A DNA stretch of 64,000 nt from Proteobacteria bacterium SG_bin4 (GCA_002083395.1 LWDH01000049.1:66817-130816); one strand, 5' to 3'; shown: positions 45,640 to 55,411, counted from the first letter of the stretch. A program made the numbers and translations. The notes: generated by a model from the sequence alone, not told the origin.

Positions 45640-47013
45640 TCAAGCCGAACCTTTTCTTAATAAACGTGGCCAAGCTATCTGTAAGCGTTTGGGTTTCGGG
45701 GTTCCTCTCTTAATTACTCCTAGAACAGGAACTTGGAGTATATCGATTAAGTCTTCCGCTGAGCGTACACGCCGATCAACCATTTCTACAAGCAGTCCCG
45801 CTCCCAGCCCCAGGAGAGCACCCAAAATTACAGATAAAATTGTATTAAGAAATACCTTTGGACTATCTGGGCGCTCCGGTACTTTAGCTGTATCAAGTAT
45901 CGATACGGTTGAGAGATTTGCTTGACCCTCCAGACTAGTTTGATTCAAACGTTGCATCGCAGTATTATAGGCTTGCTGTGCCCCCTCAACTTCTCTAGCT
46001 AAAAGTAAAAGCTCATTCCTTGAGCGGTTTAGCGTTAAGACTTTCGCTTTCTGCTCTTCAAGTGCTGCACGAACTTCGCTTTCTTGGTTAATCGCTGTAT
46101 TTTTAGTTGCTCTTATGTACCTGCTTAACTCCGCTCTTAATTTATCAACATCAGCCTTTGCAGCTGCATACAGGGGATGATTACTCCCAATTCTCTGGGA
46201 AATTTCCGAGAATTTAGTCTCAGCTTGAACCAAGCTGAGCTTTAAATTATTAATCATTGCATTTTTTGCAATGCTCGTACTTTCTCCAGTAACATTGCTT
46301 TCTCCTTCAGAAACCGCCCCCATCAGCTCCGCTTGAGCGAAAATTAGTTGACGAGAAAGCTCATCAAGTCGCTTTGTTTCGACATCAAGACGATAATCCA
46401 CATCTATAATTCCCATTTCCTGCTGGTATTCAGTAAGTTTTTTTTGCGCTACTTCTAATCTTTCACGCAACACATTCAGTTGATCTGTAAAATAAGTTGC
46501 TGCTTTTTGCGAAGGCTCAACTGTGAGGCGAATACTAATCTCTTGATAAGCATTAGCAAAAGCGTTTGCCATTGCAGCAGCGAACATCGGATCAGGACCT
46601 TTATAACCAATACCAATCACGCTGCTGTCTCGCGAAGTTTCAACATCAACATTTCTAAGCAGAAAATTAGCCAGCCAATCGCGCAAACTCAATTCACTAT
46701 TACTATCTTCATGTTGTTTTCTTACAGCTTCACTTTGATCCAGTCTAAGCTGATCTATCACCATGATCGCAGTCCTGGAACTTTTGATAACATCAATTTG
46801 AGTAGCCATAAAACTCGGATTGAGATGCGCAGGAATCACCGAGCCAGTAACGGGATCAATCCCTTTATACGTAAGTAACAAGGTTGCAGATGATTTGTAA
46901 CTTTTAGGCAGATTTAAGCTCACGATCAAAGTCGTCGCAATCGTTACAACAAGAGTGAGCAAAATGAGTTTATACCTTGCTAATACGATAAAAAAGAATC
47001 GAGAGAAATCCAT
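45640..47013 (-). CDS. epsF: EpsF chain-length determinant protein (Wzz/GNVR type)
   Basis: A 457-residue inner-membrane polysaccharide co-polymerase. The first transmembrane helix is at about 14-32 (YKLILLTLVVTIATTLIVSL), and a long periplasmic coiled coil spans about 170-390 (for example LRERLEVAQKKLTEYQQEMG). The second helix with its proline/glycine motif is at about 400-425 (PKVFLNTILSVILGALLGLG), and a short basic cytoplasmic end follows. It controls chain length with EpsG, the cognate kinase encoded 25 bases downstream, and bridges to EpsE. Confidence 0.93.
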   Translation of the reverse strand: MDFSRFFFIVLARYKLILLTLVVTIATTLIVSLNLPKSYKSSATLLLTYKGIDPVTGSVIPAHLNPSFMATQIDVIKSSRTAIMVIDQLRLDQSEAVRKQHEDSNSELSLRDWLANFLLRNVDVETSRDSSVIGIGYKGPDPMFAAAMANAFANAYQEISIRLTVEPSQKAATYFTDQLNVLRERLEVAQKKLTEYQQEMGIIDVDYRLDVETKRLDELSRQLIFAQAELMGAVSEGESNVTGESTSIAKNAMINNLKLSLVQAETKFSEISQRIGSNHPLYAAAKADVDKLRAELSRYIRATKNTAINQESEVRAALEEQKAKVLTLNRSRNELLLLAREVEGAQQAYNTAMQRLNQTSLEGQANLSTVSILDTAKVPERPDSPKVFLNTILSVILGALLGLGAGLLVEMVDRRVRSAEDLIDILQVPVLGVIKRGTPKPKRLQIAWPRLLRKGSA

Positions 47014-47105
47014 AGAATTAAATTTTATTCCAATTCAGTTAATTACTACTTAGAGAAAAGAGGAGTCCTTAGAAAAACCTCAAAGCTGGTATAGAGTACT
47101 CATCA

Positions 47106-47921
47106 TTAAAACAAACTTTCTTTGATATAAATAACATCATCAGGTTCAACTAAATCACTGGATTTCACAGATAATACTCTCAGATTCCCATCAGAATCAC
47201 GCCTCTGAACTCTCAAGCCACGCTCGGTACCTCGAGGATTCAATCCACCAGCTACGGATAAAGCTTGAATAACCGTCATATTCCGTTCAAGTCTGTACGT
47301 CCCTGCACGTTGAACTTCGCCATAGATATAAAATCGATTTGCTCTTTCAACATATACCAGATCATCGCTTCTTACATGCACATCACGTGACAGGTCTCCG
47401 GAACGTACCATTTCCGATACATCAATTACTTCTTTGGAGAATTGATTTCCATCAGATCGAATCAACGTAATCAGATCGCCGCCTTCTGGCATTATCCCAC
47501 CTGCCATTGCTAGAATTTCAGTTAAACTACGCTTCCCATCAATAGGATAGCGCCCTTGGTTTCGAACATAGCCAAGAACAGAAACCATTTGACTTTGTAA
47601 CGTCGCAGTAAAAATATTTATCTGTGGTTTTCTCAGAATATCTCTACTCTCAAGCAGATTAGCTATCTTTTTTTCTGCTGCAGAAGGTGTTAATCCATCA
47701 ACAAGAATCTCGCCAAGAAGCGGAAAAGTGATATTACCGGTTTCGCTCACTTTAGCCTCAGTTGTCATATCAGGATGACCGTAGACAAAAATTTTTAATA
47801 AATCTCCGGGACCCAATACACTCTCTCTCGAGTCATTTGCTACTGTAATATTGATACAGGCAATCCAGAGAAATATGAAAGTCATACTCCATAAAATGAA
47901 CTTACTTAATTTTTTCTTCAT
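47106..47921 (-). CDS. epsE: EpsE polysaccharide export protein (Wza-like)
   Basis: An outer-membrane/periplasmic exporter of about 271 residues. After a signal segment (FILWSMTFIFLWIACINITVA) come a poly-export domain (LGPGDLLKIFVYGHPDMTTEA), the SLBB domains (VSVLGYVRNQGRYPI, FYIYGEVQRAGTYRL) and a C-terminal DVIYIKESLF. The preferred start is ATG 47921, which has AAGG about 10 bases upstream; a TTG at 47930 adds only three residues. The signal does not end in a clear lipobox, unlike classic Wza. EpsE/EpsF/EpsG form the export apparatus. Confidence 0.92.
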   Translation of the reverse strand: MKKKLSKFILWSMTFIFLWIACINITVANDSRESVLGPGDLLKIFVYGHPDMTTEAKVSETGNITFPLLGEILVDGLTPSAAEKKIANLLESRDILRKPQINIFTATLQSQMVSVLGYVRNQGRYPIDGKRSLTEILAMAGGIMPEGGDLITLIRSDGNQFSKEVIDVSEMVRSGDLSRDVHVRSDDLVYVERANRFYIYGEVQRAGTYRLERNMTVIQALSVAGGLNPRGTERGLRVQRRDSDGNLRVLSVKSSDLVEPDDVIYIKESLF

Positions 47922-47979
47922 TCCTTGCAATCCTTATTTCATAACCAATCAGCTTTAAGTCCAGAAAAGTACAAGAAAG

Positions 47980-48963
47980 TTACTTGAATCCAGTAATTCC
48001 ACGCTCAATTGCTCCTTCTGAAATCGGAGCAGCATTATTAAGTCCGTCTAAAGTATCTGGTATCAATTCACTAGATGAAGGACCAGCTGGTTTATCAACA
48101 TTTTGTTTCTGGTCATCTGATTTCTGATCTTTAGCATTAAGATACTCTACCTGTGCCGCAGTACGCAGGCGAGCAATTTCGGCATCAGTTGCCGCTCTAA
48201 ATTTTTGATTCATCAAGAATCTTTCGATCTGCGGTGCCGCAGAGGCTAGCGGAATTGGACTTTCCTTAACAGCATTCACATAGATTAATGAACTTGTTTC
48301 TTGTTCGTTAACAATAAAAATTGTATCTTTGCTTTTCTCCTGCAATAAAGTGGCCATCTGAGGTGGAAGATCAGTTGTACTACGTGATGCTACACTACGG
48401 ACATACTGAACCTTATTTTTATCCAGCCACAAAATAACTTCATCAAGTGTTTTTGCCGCATCAAGCACTTTTTTTAACTCTTCACTTAAATCCTTTGTTG
48501 CTATCCGGGCTATCGTCAAATCAAATTGTTTACGTTGCGTAAAGAGTTCCGGATGTTTCTGAAAATAATCATCGATTTCAGCTTTTGTTGGTTTCTCAAC
48601 TTTACTCATAATACCTTGTAAGTACGCTTGAGTTATCACTTGAGCAACAACACGTTCTCTTGCTTGCATAACTTCCGGCGTACGGTCGAGTTTGTTTCGA
48701 ACAGCTTCATCAACTATCAACTGACGGGAGATCAGTGACTCCAATAATTGCTTGCTTGCAGCCTCATATTGATCAGCACGCACATTAGCACGCCTAATTT
48801 CATCGTTAAGTTGCAGCATTGTGATCTCTTTTCCATTAACGCGAGCAAGCGCTTGACCGGATTTTTTTTCGGTTGGCTCTTCTTTATTACAAGCAGTGAG
48901 AACTAAAGTAACCGAGATCGTTATACTTAATAACAAAAACTTCCGCAAATATACTAATACCAT
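47980..48963 (-). CDS. epsD: EpsD family peptidyl-prolyl cis-trans isomerase lipoprotein
   Basis: A 327-residue lipoprotein. The signal ends LVLTAC, with the lipidated cysteine at residue 25. A SurA/PpiD-like N-terminal region (VNGKEITMLQLNDEIRRANV) and a parvulin-like middle (KRKQFDLTIARIATKD, ASRSTTDLPPQMATLLQEK) follow, and the acidic C-terminus is low-complexity. It is thought to assist folding or assembly of the export machinery. It is the first gene of the long minus-strand eps series, with a 720-base upstream region, so the main promoter should lie there. Confidence 0.9.
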   Translation of the reverse strand: MVLVYLRKFLLLSITISVTLVLTACNKEEPTEKKSGQALARVNGKEITMLQLNDEIRRANVRADQYEAASKQLLESLISRQLIVDEAVRNKLDRTPEVMQARERVVAQVITQAYLQGIMSKVEKPTKAEIDDYFQKHPELFTQRKQFDLTIARIATKDLSEELKKVLDAAKTLDEVILWLDKNKVQYVRSVASRSTTDLPPQMATLLQEKSKDTIFIVNEQETSSLIYVNAVKESPIPLASAAPQIERFLMNQKFRAATDAEIARLRTAAQVEYLNAKDQKSDDQKQNVDKPAGPSSSELIPDTLDGLNNAAPISEGAIERGITGFK

Positions 48964-49683
48964 AGTTCTTTCCCTTTTTTGATGACAATGTTAGTTAAAC
49001 AAAATTAGCCGAGTGGAACATATTAAGATATATAATAATATCAATTAGATAAAATACATAATTAAAGTAAGCAACGACATACAAAAGAAGAAACTTTAAT
49101 GAAAGAGTCATTATCCGACAAAATACAGCAGTGCTTATTACAAATCAAACACGTATTTATCACTAGTTAAAGAAAAACATAAACGTGCAAAACAGATCAT
49201 GCTAAAAATTAGCGCCAACTCAAAAAGATGATTCCTTTTTGATAACCTATCCTGATTTTTGCTTCAAGCAATCTACAAAAGCACCTCTCTTTTGCAAAAA
49301 CAATAATCTAACAATCACAGGTATTTGTATAAGATCATCATTAGCCAGATAAGCAATGCTCTTATCATAAGGTTAATTTATGACAACAAATCTTGAAACA
49401 CTTATCGATTTACGCCTTATTTATTAATATATTTGTGCATAACACATAACAAATGCCAAACATGCTTTTGATATTTAAAGCTTGACAGGTAACAGACACG
49501 GAGAGGATTTGGATTAGCCGCGTTGATCGAGGCTTAGATTTTCTCAAAACATACCCCTGAACAATCTTGCGACATTGTACTAGCAAGCTAGCAAATCAGA
49601 TAACTCTCGAACATAGATATAAAAAAACCGTCACAATGGACGGTTTAAAGATGTATCAGATAATTAGAATTTTTGGATGATTA
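48964..49683. other. 720-base region upstream of the eps operon
   Basis: A/T-rich sequence with no supported gene. It should hold the epsD promoter. A TTGATA hexamer on the minus strand (about 49036-49041) is a weak -35 candidate. A small palindrome, GATAAG-N7-CTTATC (49348-49366), could be an operator. The far end holds the terminator of the small lipoprotein gene. No sigma-54 element was found by eye. Confidence 0.4.
49618..49646 (-). terminator. Rho-independent terminator of the small lipoprotein gene
   Basis: AAACCGTC (49625-49632) pairs exactly with GACGGTTT (49639-49646) over a 6-base loop. On the minus strand the stem is followed by a run of seven T residues (A-run at 49621-49627). 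It begins 38 bases after the lipoprotein stop, the classical intrinsic-terminator layout. Confidence 0.85.
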
Positions 49684-49866
49684 TTAGTGGCCAGGTTTGC
49701 TTTTACCACCATAAGGACGTGGATCTTGTCCTTCTTTGACACAATTGCCATTGCCATCAACCCCATGTGGGCAATCTTCAGCAACTTGATCGGGATTACC
49801 CATATCAGCATTTGAGCAGGCTGCTAATAAAACTAATAAAATTACAGCAAAAAACGATACTTTCAT
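49684..49866 (-). CDS. small lipoprotein, 60 aa
   Basis: The signal MKVSFFAVILLVLLAAC carries a lipobox (LLAAC, lipidated Cys17). It is followed by a 43-residue polar tail with two cysteines (EDCPHGVDGNGNCVKEG) and a glycine/proline/lysine-rich end. AAGAGGAAA lies about 6 bases before the ATG, and a strong terminator follows, so it is a monocistronic, probably expressed gene. No family was recognised. The spaced cysteines could form one disulfide. Confidence 0.75.
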   Translation of the reverse strand: MKVSFFAVILLVLLAACSNADMGNPDQVAEDCPHGVDGNGNCVKEGQDPRPYGGKSKPGH

Positions 49867-49972
49867 TATCTTTTCCTCTTATACTAAATCTATAACAATA
49901 ATTTATTGGCCTTTGAGTATATAACAGAACTTAATAAAATTCCAAGTGACTGACCTAGAAATCTTAAAATTT

Positions 49973-51793
49973 TTATCTATTCGTTTGTGAATTAGCGTTT
50001 GCAAGAAAAATTGCCATCAGATGGCAGCCATATTTTTCAAGCTTGCGAGCACCAATTCCCGTGACCCGGCTTAACTCATCAATATTTTTTGGACATAAGC
50101 GCACCAGTTCCAAAAGAGTTGCATCATGAAAGATTACATATGCTGGAACACCGTGTTCTCGCGCAGTTGCTGCACGCCAGTTACGCAATTGATTCCAAAG
50201 ATTACGCTCATCCACATCCAGAACATTTGCATCATTGCTTGAATGGCTTTCATTTAACTGATTTATTTTGGTCCGTTGATGCAAAAAAACCGAGCGTTGT
50301 CCTTTTAATATTTCGCGACTTGCCTCTGTCAATCGTAAAGCACCATACTCAGCACTATCGACTTTTAAAAAACCGAGCGCAATAATCTGTCGAAAAATAG
50401 AACGCCAAGCACTGACCGATAGATCTTTACCAATGCCGAATGTACTCAGCTTGTCGTGATGCCACTCCATAACGCGATTTGTCAAGTTACCGCGCAGAAC
50501 ATCAATTAAATGCTTCACACCAAAATTTTGTCCTGTGCGATATACACATGACAATGCCTTTTGCACATCTATCGTCGCATCTAAAGTTTTCGGTGGGTTC
50601 AAGCAGATATCACAGTTACCACATGCCGACATGGCCACTGTTTCCCCAAAATAACTTAACATTTGCACACGGCGGCATGTCGTTGTCTCACACAATGAAA
50701 GCATCGCTTCCAATTTTCGAAGAGCTACCTGTTTATGCGAAGGGTTTGCTTCGGAATCTTCAATCAGTCGCTGTTGCTGAATGACATCTCCCAATCCATA
50801 AATCATCCAAGCATTTGCAGTTAATCCGTCCCGCCCTGCACGGCCGGTTTCCTGATAATAACCTTCAATGCTCTTAGGCAGATCAAGATGAGCGACAAAA
50901 CGCACATTTGGCTTATCTATTCCCATTCCAAAAGCAATCGTGGCCACCATAATAATGCCTTCTTCACGCAGAAACCTCTCTTGGCTTTTATTTCGTTCCT
51001 GCGTACTCATTCCGGCATGATATGCAACTACGGGAAGACCCTGCTTGGTTAGCCAAGCGGCTGTTTCCTCAACCCTCTTGCGCCACAGACAATATACAAT
51101 CCCAGCGTCACCAGGATGCTCTGTAAGAATAAAAGTCAATAGTTGTGAATAACGATTGGTTTTATCCACAATGTGATAACGAATATTAGGGCGATCAAAA
51201 CTGGAAATAAATACTTTGGCCGCACCCAATCCCAACCGCTCAATGATGTCTTTACGAGTATCCTTATCCGCTGTAGCTGTTAAAGCAATGCGTGGAACTT
51301 CGGGAAAACATTCATGCAATATCGACAACTGCATATATTCCGGACGAAAATCATGTCCCCACTGGGAAACACAATGGGCTTCGTCAATTGCAAATAGTGC
51401 AATATCAATATTGGAAATTAAATCCATGAATCGAGCGCTTAACAAACGCTCAGGCGCTACGTATAGCAAGTCGTAGTCCCCAGCGATAAGCTTTTGCTCA
51501 ATCGACGCAGCTTCCTGCCGGCTGAGTGAAGAATTCAAAAATGCGGCTCGCACACCAATCTCATGCAGAGCAGCGACTTGATTGCGCATCAAGGCTATTA
51601 ATGGGGATATCACAATAGCGACACCATTGCGCATTAATGCTGGAATCTGATAACACAGCGACTTGCCGCCACCCGTCGGCATTAAAACCAAGCAATCACC
51701 GCCCTGAGCAAGGTGCGAAATGATTTCAGACTGCTGCCCGCGAAAAGCCGGAAAACCGAAAACCTCCTTAAGCAAATTAAGCGCTTGGGACAT
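49973..51793 (-). CDS. recQ: ATP-dependent DNA helicase RecQ
   Basis: A 3'-5' helicase for recombination and fork repair. The 606 residues show Walker A (MPTGGGKSLCYQIPAL, about 38-53), DEAH box (AIDEAHCVSQWGHDFRPEY), motif VI (QETGRAGRDG), the RecQ zinc domain (cysteines in CETTTCRR and CGNCDICL), winged helix, and a C-terminal HRDC domain (AREHGVPAYVIFHDATLLEL). All parts of the standard protein are present. It is divergent from glnA, 307 bases away. Confidence 0.97.
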   Translation of the reverse strand: MSQALNLLKEVFGFPAFRGQQSEIISHLAQGGDCLVLMPTGGGKSLCYQIPALMRNGVAIVISPLIALMRNQVAALHEIGVRAAFLNSSLSRQEAASIEQKLIAGDYDLLYVAPERLLSARFMDLISNIDIALFAIDEAHCVSQWGHDFRPEYMQLSILHECFPEVPRIALTATADKDTRKDIIERLGLGAAKVFISSFDRPNIRYHIVDKTNRYSQLLTFILTEHPGDAGIVYCLWRKRVEETAAWLTKQGLPVVAYHAGMSTQERNKSQERFLREEGIIMVATIAFGMGIDKPNVRFVAHLDLPKSIEGYYQETGRAGRDGLTANAWMIYGLGDVIQQQRLIEDSEANPSHKQVALRKLEAMLSLCETTTCRRVQMLSYFGETVAMSACGNCDICLNPPKTLDATIDVQKALSCVYRTGQNFGVKHLIDVLRGNLTNRVMEWHHDKLSTFGIGKDLSVSAWRSIFRQIIALGFLKVDSAEYGALRLTEASREILKGQRSVFLHQRTKINQLNESHSSNDANVLDVDERNLWNQLRNWRAATAREHGVPAYVIFHDATLLELVRLCPKNIDELSRVTGIGARKLEKYGCHLMAIFLANANSQTNR

Positions 51794-52100
51794 ATTTAGG
51801 TGGCTTCAATAAATACGCAGATTTCACTTATAGAAGATATTTTTCTCTCTCCGTCTGGCAAAAATTCAAAGGCATAGGTTTGCTATGAAAAATTTGCGTG
51901 AATTATATAAACGTAGAGACTTAACCAGCAATAGTACAGTAGAATGCACATCCGGGCATTTAAGAAATTGATTCCGATGAACCGATTTACAAACGGAAGC
52001 CAGCAAGGTTCTAAATTACTCATGATGCTGTGCTGGTATAATTCCATCTAAATGTTTTTTAGTCATTAATTTTTTGTAACAGAAGCCTGGAGAAAATAAT
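51794..52100. other. divergent recQ-glnA promoter region
   Basis: 307 bases with no gene. It contains the glnA promoter candidate at 52034-52042. A search by eye for NtrC/sigma-54 signals (TGGCAC-N5-TTGC) found none, so nitrogen control of glnA through sigma-54 is not evident here. Confidence 0.4.
52034..52042 (+). promoter_or_regulatory. candidate extended -10 promoter for glnA
   Basis: TGGTATAAT contains a perfect TATAAT with the TGn extension, 59 bases before the glnA start. The -35 region (about 52014-52019, AATTAC) is poor, which an extended -10 can tolerate. This is a sequence-only prediction. Confidence 0.45.
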
Positions 52101-53510
52101 ATGGTGGTAGCTGATGTTTTGAAAATGATTCAAGACAATGAAATCAAGTTTGTTGATTTACGATTTACCGACACTAATGGTAAAGAACATCACGTCACCA
52201 TTCCCGCGCATACCTTTGATGCTGACAAATTTGAAGACGGCCATCCTTTTGATGGCTCTTCGATCGGTGGCTGGAAAAGTATTCAAGCCTCCGATATGTT
52301 GTTAATCCCTGATCCGGATACCGCCAATCTGGATCCTTTCATGGACGAACCAACCATACTGCTTACTTGCGATGTCGTTGAGCCTGCTGATGGAAAAGGT
52401 TATAACCGGGATCCCCGTTCGCTTGCAAAGCGCGCTGAAATTTATCTTAAATCGACTGGCATTGGTGACGTGGCGTACTTTGGCCCTGAACCCGAATTTT
52501 TCATATTTGATTCGGTACGCTGGCACACCGATATGGCTGGATGCTCTGTAAAAATCGAATCCGAAGAAGCTGCATGGAGTTCCGCACTCAAATACGAAAG
52601 TGGCAATATCGGCCATCGCCCAGCAATTAAAGGCGGCTATTTTCCTGTCCCTCCGGTCGATTCATTCCAGGATATCCGCTCGGCGATGTGCCTTACGTTG
52701 GAAGAAATGGGCGTCGGCGTCGAGGTACATCACCATGAAGTTGCCACTGCCGGACAATGTGAAATTGGTACACGCTTTAATAGCTTGGTCAAACGCGCCG
52801 ACTGGAACCAGATTTTGAAATATGTGGTACACAATGTTGCACATTCCTATGGCAAAACTGCTACTTTCATGCCCAAACCGATCGTTGGAGATAACGGTTC
52901 CGGCATGCATGTACACCAGTCCATTTGGAAAGACGGTAAAAACTTGTTTTCCGGAAATGGTTATGCGGGTTTATCCGAAATCGCGCTGTATTATATCGGC
53001 GGTATTTTGAAACATGCCAAAGCATTAAATGCCATCTGCAATCCCAGCACCAATTCATACAAGCGCTTGGTGGCCGGTTTCGAAGCCCCTGTAAATTTGG
53101 CTTATTCGGCTAGTAATCGTTCAGCGGCGATTCGGATCCCTCACACGAGTAGCCCTAAAGGTCGACGTATTGAAGTCAGGTTTCCAGATCCGACAGCCAA
53201 CCCATACTTAGCGTTTACCGCACTGATGATGGCAGGGCTTGATGGCATCCAAAATAAAATACACCCAGGCGATCCAATGGATAAAAATCTGTATGACCTA
53301 CCGCCTGAAGAAGCCGCCAAAGTGCCTAATGCTTGCGCTTCATTGGATGAAGCATTGGAATGCCTTAATAAAGATCGTGATTTCCTGATCCGTGGCGGAG
53401 TGTTTTCCAATGACATGATTGATGCATATATTCAGCTTAAAATGGAAGAAGTTATTTTGTTACGAACCACAACGCATCCGGTAGAGTTTGATATGTATTA
53501 CAGCCTTTAA
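52101..53510 (+). CDS. glnA: glutamine synthetase, class I
   Basis: Makes glutamine from glutamate, ammonia and ATP, the main ammonium-assimilating step. The 469 residues match the dodecameric GSI-beta type. Visible features are FDGSSIGGWKSIQASDMLL, the metal-site region FGPEPEFFIFD, the ATP-site KPIVGDNGSGMHVHQS, NRSAAIRIPH, and the adenylylation tyrosine Y398 in KNLYDLPPEE, so post-translational control by GlnE is expected. The start is preceded by a GGAG-type site (GCCTGGAGAAAATAAT). No other nitrogen-regulatory gene is adjacent. Confidence 0.98.
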   Translation: MVVADVLKMIQDNEIKFVDLRFTDTNGKEHHVTIPAHTFDADKFEDGHPFDGSSIGGWKSIQASDMLLIPDPDTANLDPFMDEPTILLTCDVVEPADGKGYNRDPRSLAKRAEIYLKSTGIGDVAYFGPEPEFFIFDSVRWHTDMAGCSVKIESEEAAWSSALKYESGNIGHRPAIKGGYFPVPPVDSFQDIRSAMCLTLEEMGVGVEVHHHEVATAGQCEIGTRFNSLVKRADWNQILKYVVHNVAHSYGKTATFMPKPIVGDNGSGMHVHQSIWKDGKNLFSGNGYAGLSEIALYYIGGILKHAKALNAICNPSTNSYKRLVAGFEAPVNLAYSASNRSAAIRIPHTSSPKGRRIEVRFPDPTANPYLAFTALMMAGLDGIQNKIHPGDPMDKNLYDLPPEEAAKVPNACASLDEALECLNKDRDFLIRGGVFSNDMIDAYIQLKMEEVILLRTTTHPVEFDMYYSL

Positions 53511-53692
53511 TCCGATCTGGGGTTGAATCATTGAATATTTCTTCGATTTACCCCACAATGAATGCACATTTCGTGAAAACCATTTACTGTAAAAAGGAGG
53601 GATATATAGTTCTTTTTTAACATTATACTGAAGAAATCATTGATAAACTGACACTATGGTTGCAATTGTTACTAACCTTCATCTAGCACAAT

Positions 53693-54133
53693 ATGAAAAC
53701 CAGCACATTTATTTTTCTGATTTTTCTGCAAATTATCCTTTCAGCCAATGTCATTGCCGGATCAACCATTTATAAACATGTTGATAAAGATGGCAATATC
53801 ACTTTTACCAACCGTCCTATCCCAAATGCTGAAAAGATTTCGATTGCATCATATTCCAGAGATGGTATCAGTCAATCCAGATCGCAGACCTCCTCAAATT
53901 TACCAAAAATCAAAGATTCCACCCAGAATAACCGGGATACAATGCGCCGGAAAATCCTAGAGAAAGAATTAGTTACGGAGGAAAAACTTTTCGCGGATAC
54001 ACAAAGTTCTCTGGATCACATATCCATTGGGCCGGATATCAGCAATTCGGCAGAAAAAATTGTTCAGTTAAAAAATAAATTGTTTTTACATCAAAGGAAT
54101 ATTAGTGCTTTAAAAAAAGAACTTGGAAAATAG
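53693..54133 (+). CDS. DUF4124-domain exported protein
   Basis: 146 residues: a signal (FIFLIFLQIILSANVIAGS), then the short DUF4124 domain STIYKHVDKDGNITFTNRP (about residues 23-42), and a hydrophilic, partly coiled-coil C-terminal tail (about 85-146). DUF4124 proteins are periplasmic with unknown function. A similar gene follows 42 bases on, with the same order of domains, so this is a tandem paralogue pair. Confidence 0.85.
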   Translation: MKTSTFIFLIFLQIILSANVIAGSTIYKHVDKDGNITFTNRPIPNAEKISIASYSRDGISQSRSQTSSNLPKIKDSTQNNRDTMRRKILEKELVTEEKLFADTQSSLDHISIGPDISNSAEKIVQLKNKLFLHQRNISALKKELGK

Positions 54134-54175
54134 CAGTAGCTGAACAGATTTGGCAACCACTAGCCCGGTGAATTT

Positions 54176-54631
54176 ATGAAAAGAAAGAGCTTGTTTTTTA
54201 TCGTGCTAATTTCTCTTTCCTTCCCGCTTCCAGCCGGGATCTATAAACATGTCGATGAAAAAGGTAATGTTACCTATTCAAACATTCCATCGAACAATGC
54301 AAAACAACTTAATTTACCTCCTATTGTCGTTGTCCCCCCTGTCAATTCCGGAGATGTTGAGGATCGAATCGCTAGACGTAGAGAATCAATGAAACTGGAA
54401 GAACAGAAGGAAAAGCTACAAAGCAAAATTTCTGAAGAAGAAAAACGCCTCGGCGAAGTTAAAAATGAATATAAAGACGGCAATCCGGACCGCTTGGGAA
54501 GCGAGCGCAATTATCAAAGATATTTGGACCGGGTAGAACGGTTACGCAGTGAAATAGACAACCGGGAAAACAATCTGAAGGTTCTAAAAAAAGAACTTAA
54601 TGAGCTTTCGGAGAAAAAAAATACTCCTTAA
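54176..54631 (+). CDS. DUF4124-domain exported protein with coiled coil
   Basis: The 151-residue paralogue of the preceding gene: a signal (SLFFIVLISLSFPLPAG), DUF4124 (IYKHVDEKGNVTYSNIPS), a proline-rich linker, and a charged coiled coil over about residues 60-148 (for example KEKLQSKISEEEKRLGEVK). The arrangement suggests a periplasmic rod that presents the DUF4124 motif. No dependable partner is visible. It converges on xthA, with only 15 bases between the stops. Confidence 0.85.
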   Translation: MKRKSLFFIVLISLSFPLPAGIYKHVDEKGNVTYSNIPSNNAKQLNLPPIVVVPPVNSGDVEDRIARRRESMKLEEQKEKLQSKISEEEKRLGEVKNEYKDGNPDRLGSERNYQRYLDRVERLRSEIDNRENNLKVLKKELNELSEKKNTP

Positions 54632-54646
54632 TCCGGAAGCACCATA

Positions 54647-55411
54647 TCACGAAAGCTCGACCAATACTGGCGCATGATCGGAAGGACGTTCCAGTTTTCT
54701 CGTTGATTTATCAATAATACAAGCTGCACAGTCTCGTGCAAGATCGGTGCTTAATAGTATATGATCAATGCGCAATCCGCGATTTAACCGGAAAGCCATC
54801 ATTCGATAATCCCACCAGGTAAACGATTTTTCCGGTTGATCAAAAAGCCGGAAACTATCGGACAACCCTAACTTTAGCAAATCCCCAAAGGCAGATCGCT
54901 CCGGTTGACTGCACAAAACTTTGCCTTCCCACAATTCCGGGTCGTGTACATCGCGATCTTCCGGCGCAATATTAAAATCTCCTAGCAGTGCTAGCTTTCG
55001 ATAGACTTTGAGTTCCTGCTGCAACCAATGGGTTAAGGAAGGAAGCCATCTCATTTTATAATCATATTTGTCAGATCCGACACTCTCGCCATTGGGTACA
55101 TACACTGAAACAATCCGTAAATCCCCGAACGTAGCAGCAATAACTCTTTTCTGCTCGTCAACAAAATCGGGCAAAGCCGATACTACTTCAAGCCCCTTTT
55201 GCTTACTAAGAATCGCTACACCATTGTAGGTTTTCTGCCCGGCAAAAATGGATTCATAGCCAGCTTCCGCGATTTCTTTAACTGGAAAATTCTCATCGGT
55301 CAGCTTTGTTTCTTGTAAACATAACATATCCGGTTGATTTGTTTTTAACCAATCAATAACGTGCGGTAATCGCACCTTCAAAGAATTAACATTCCAGGTA
55401 GCTAATTTCAT
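54647..55411 (-). CDS. xthA: exodeoxyribonuclease III
   Basis: A base-excision repair AP endonuclease and 3' exonuclease. The 254 residues include MKLATWNVNSLKVRLPHVID, the catalytic CLQETKL (Glu), YDYKMRWLPSL, LLGDFNIAPEDRDVHDP (Asn/Asp site), and the C-terminal RIDHILLS...PSDHAPVLVEL motif with the His-Asp pair. All the family catalytic blocks are present. The gene lies 66 bases beyond the end of the MscS-like gene on the same strand. Confidence 0.96.
   Translation of the reverse strand: MKLATWNVNSLKVRLPHVIDWLKTNQPDMLCLQETKLTDENFPVKEIAEAGYESIFAGQKTYNGVAILSKQKGLEVVSALPDFVDEQKRVIAATFGDLRIVSVYVPNGESVGSDKYDYKMRWLPSLTHWLQQELKVYRKLALLGDFNIAPEDRDVHDPELWEGKVLCSQPERSAFGDLLKLGLSDSFRLFDQPEKSFTWWDYRMMAFRLNRGLRIDHILLSTDLARDCAACIIDKSTRKLERPSDHAPVLVELS

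Noticed and set aside
49348..49366. GATAAG-N7-CTTATC palindrome upstream of epsD
   Set aside because: Only six base pairs per arm and no second copy; too weak to call an operator.
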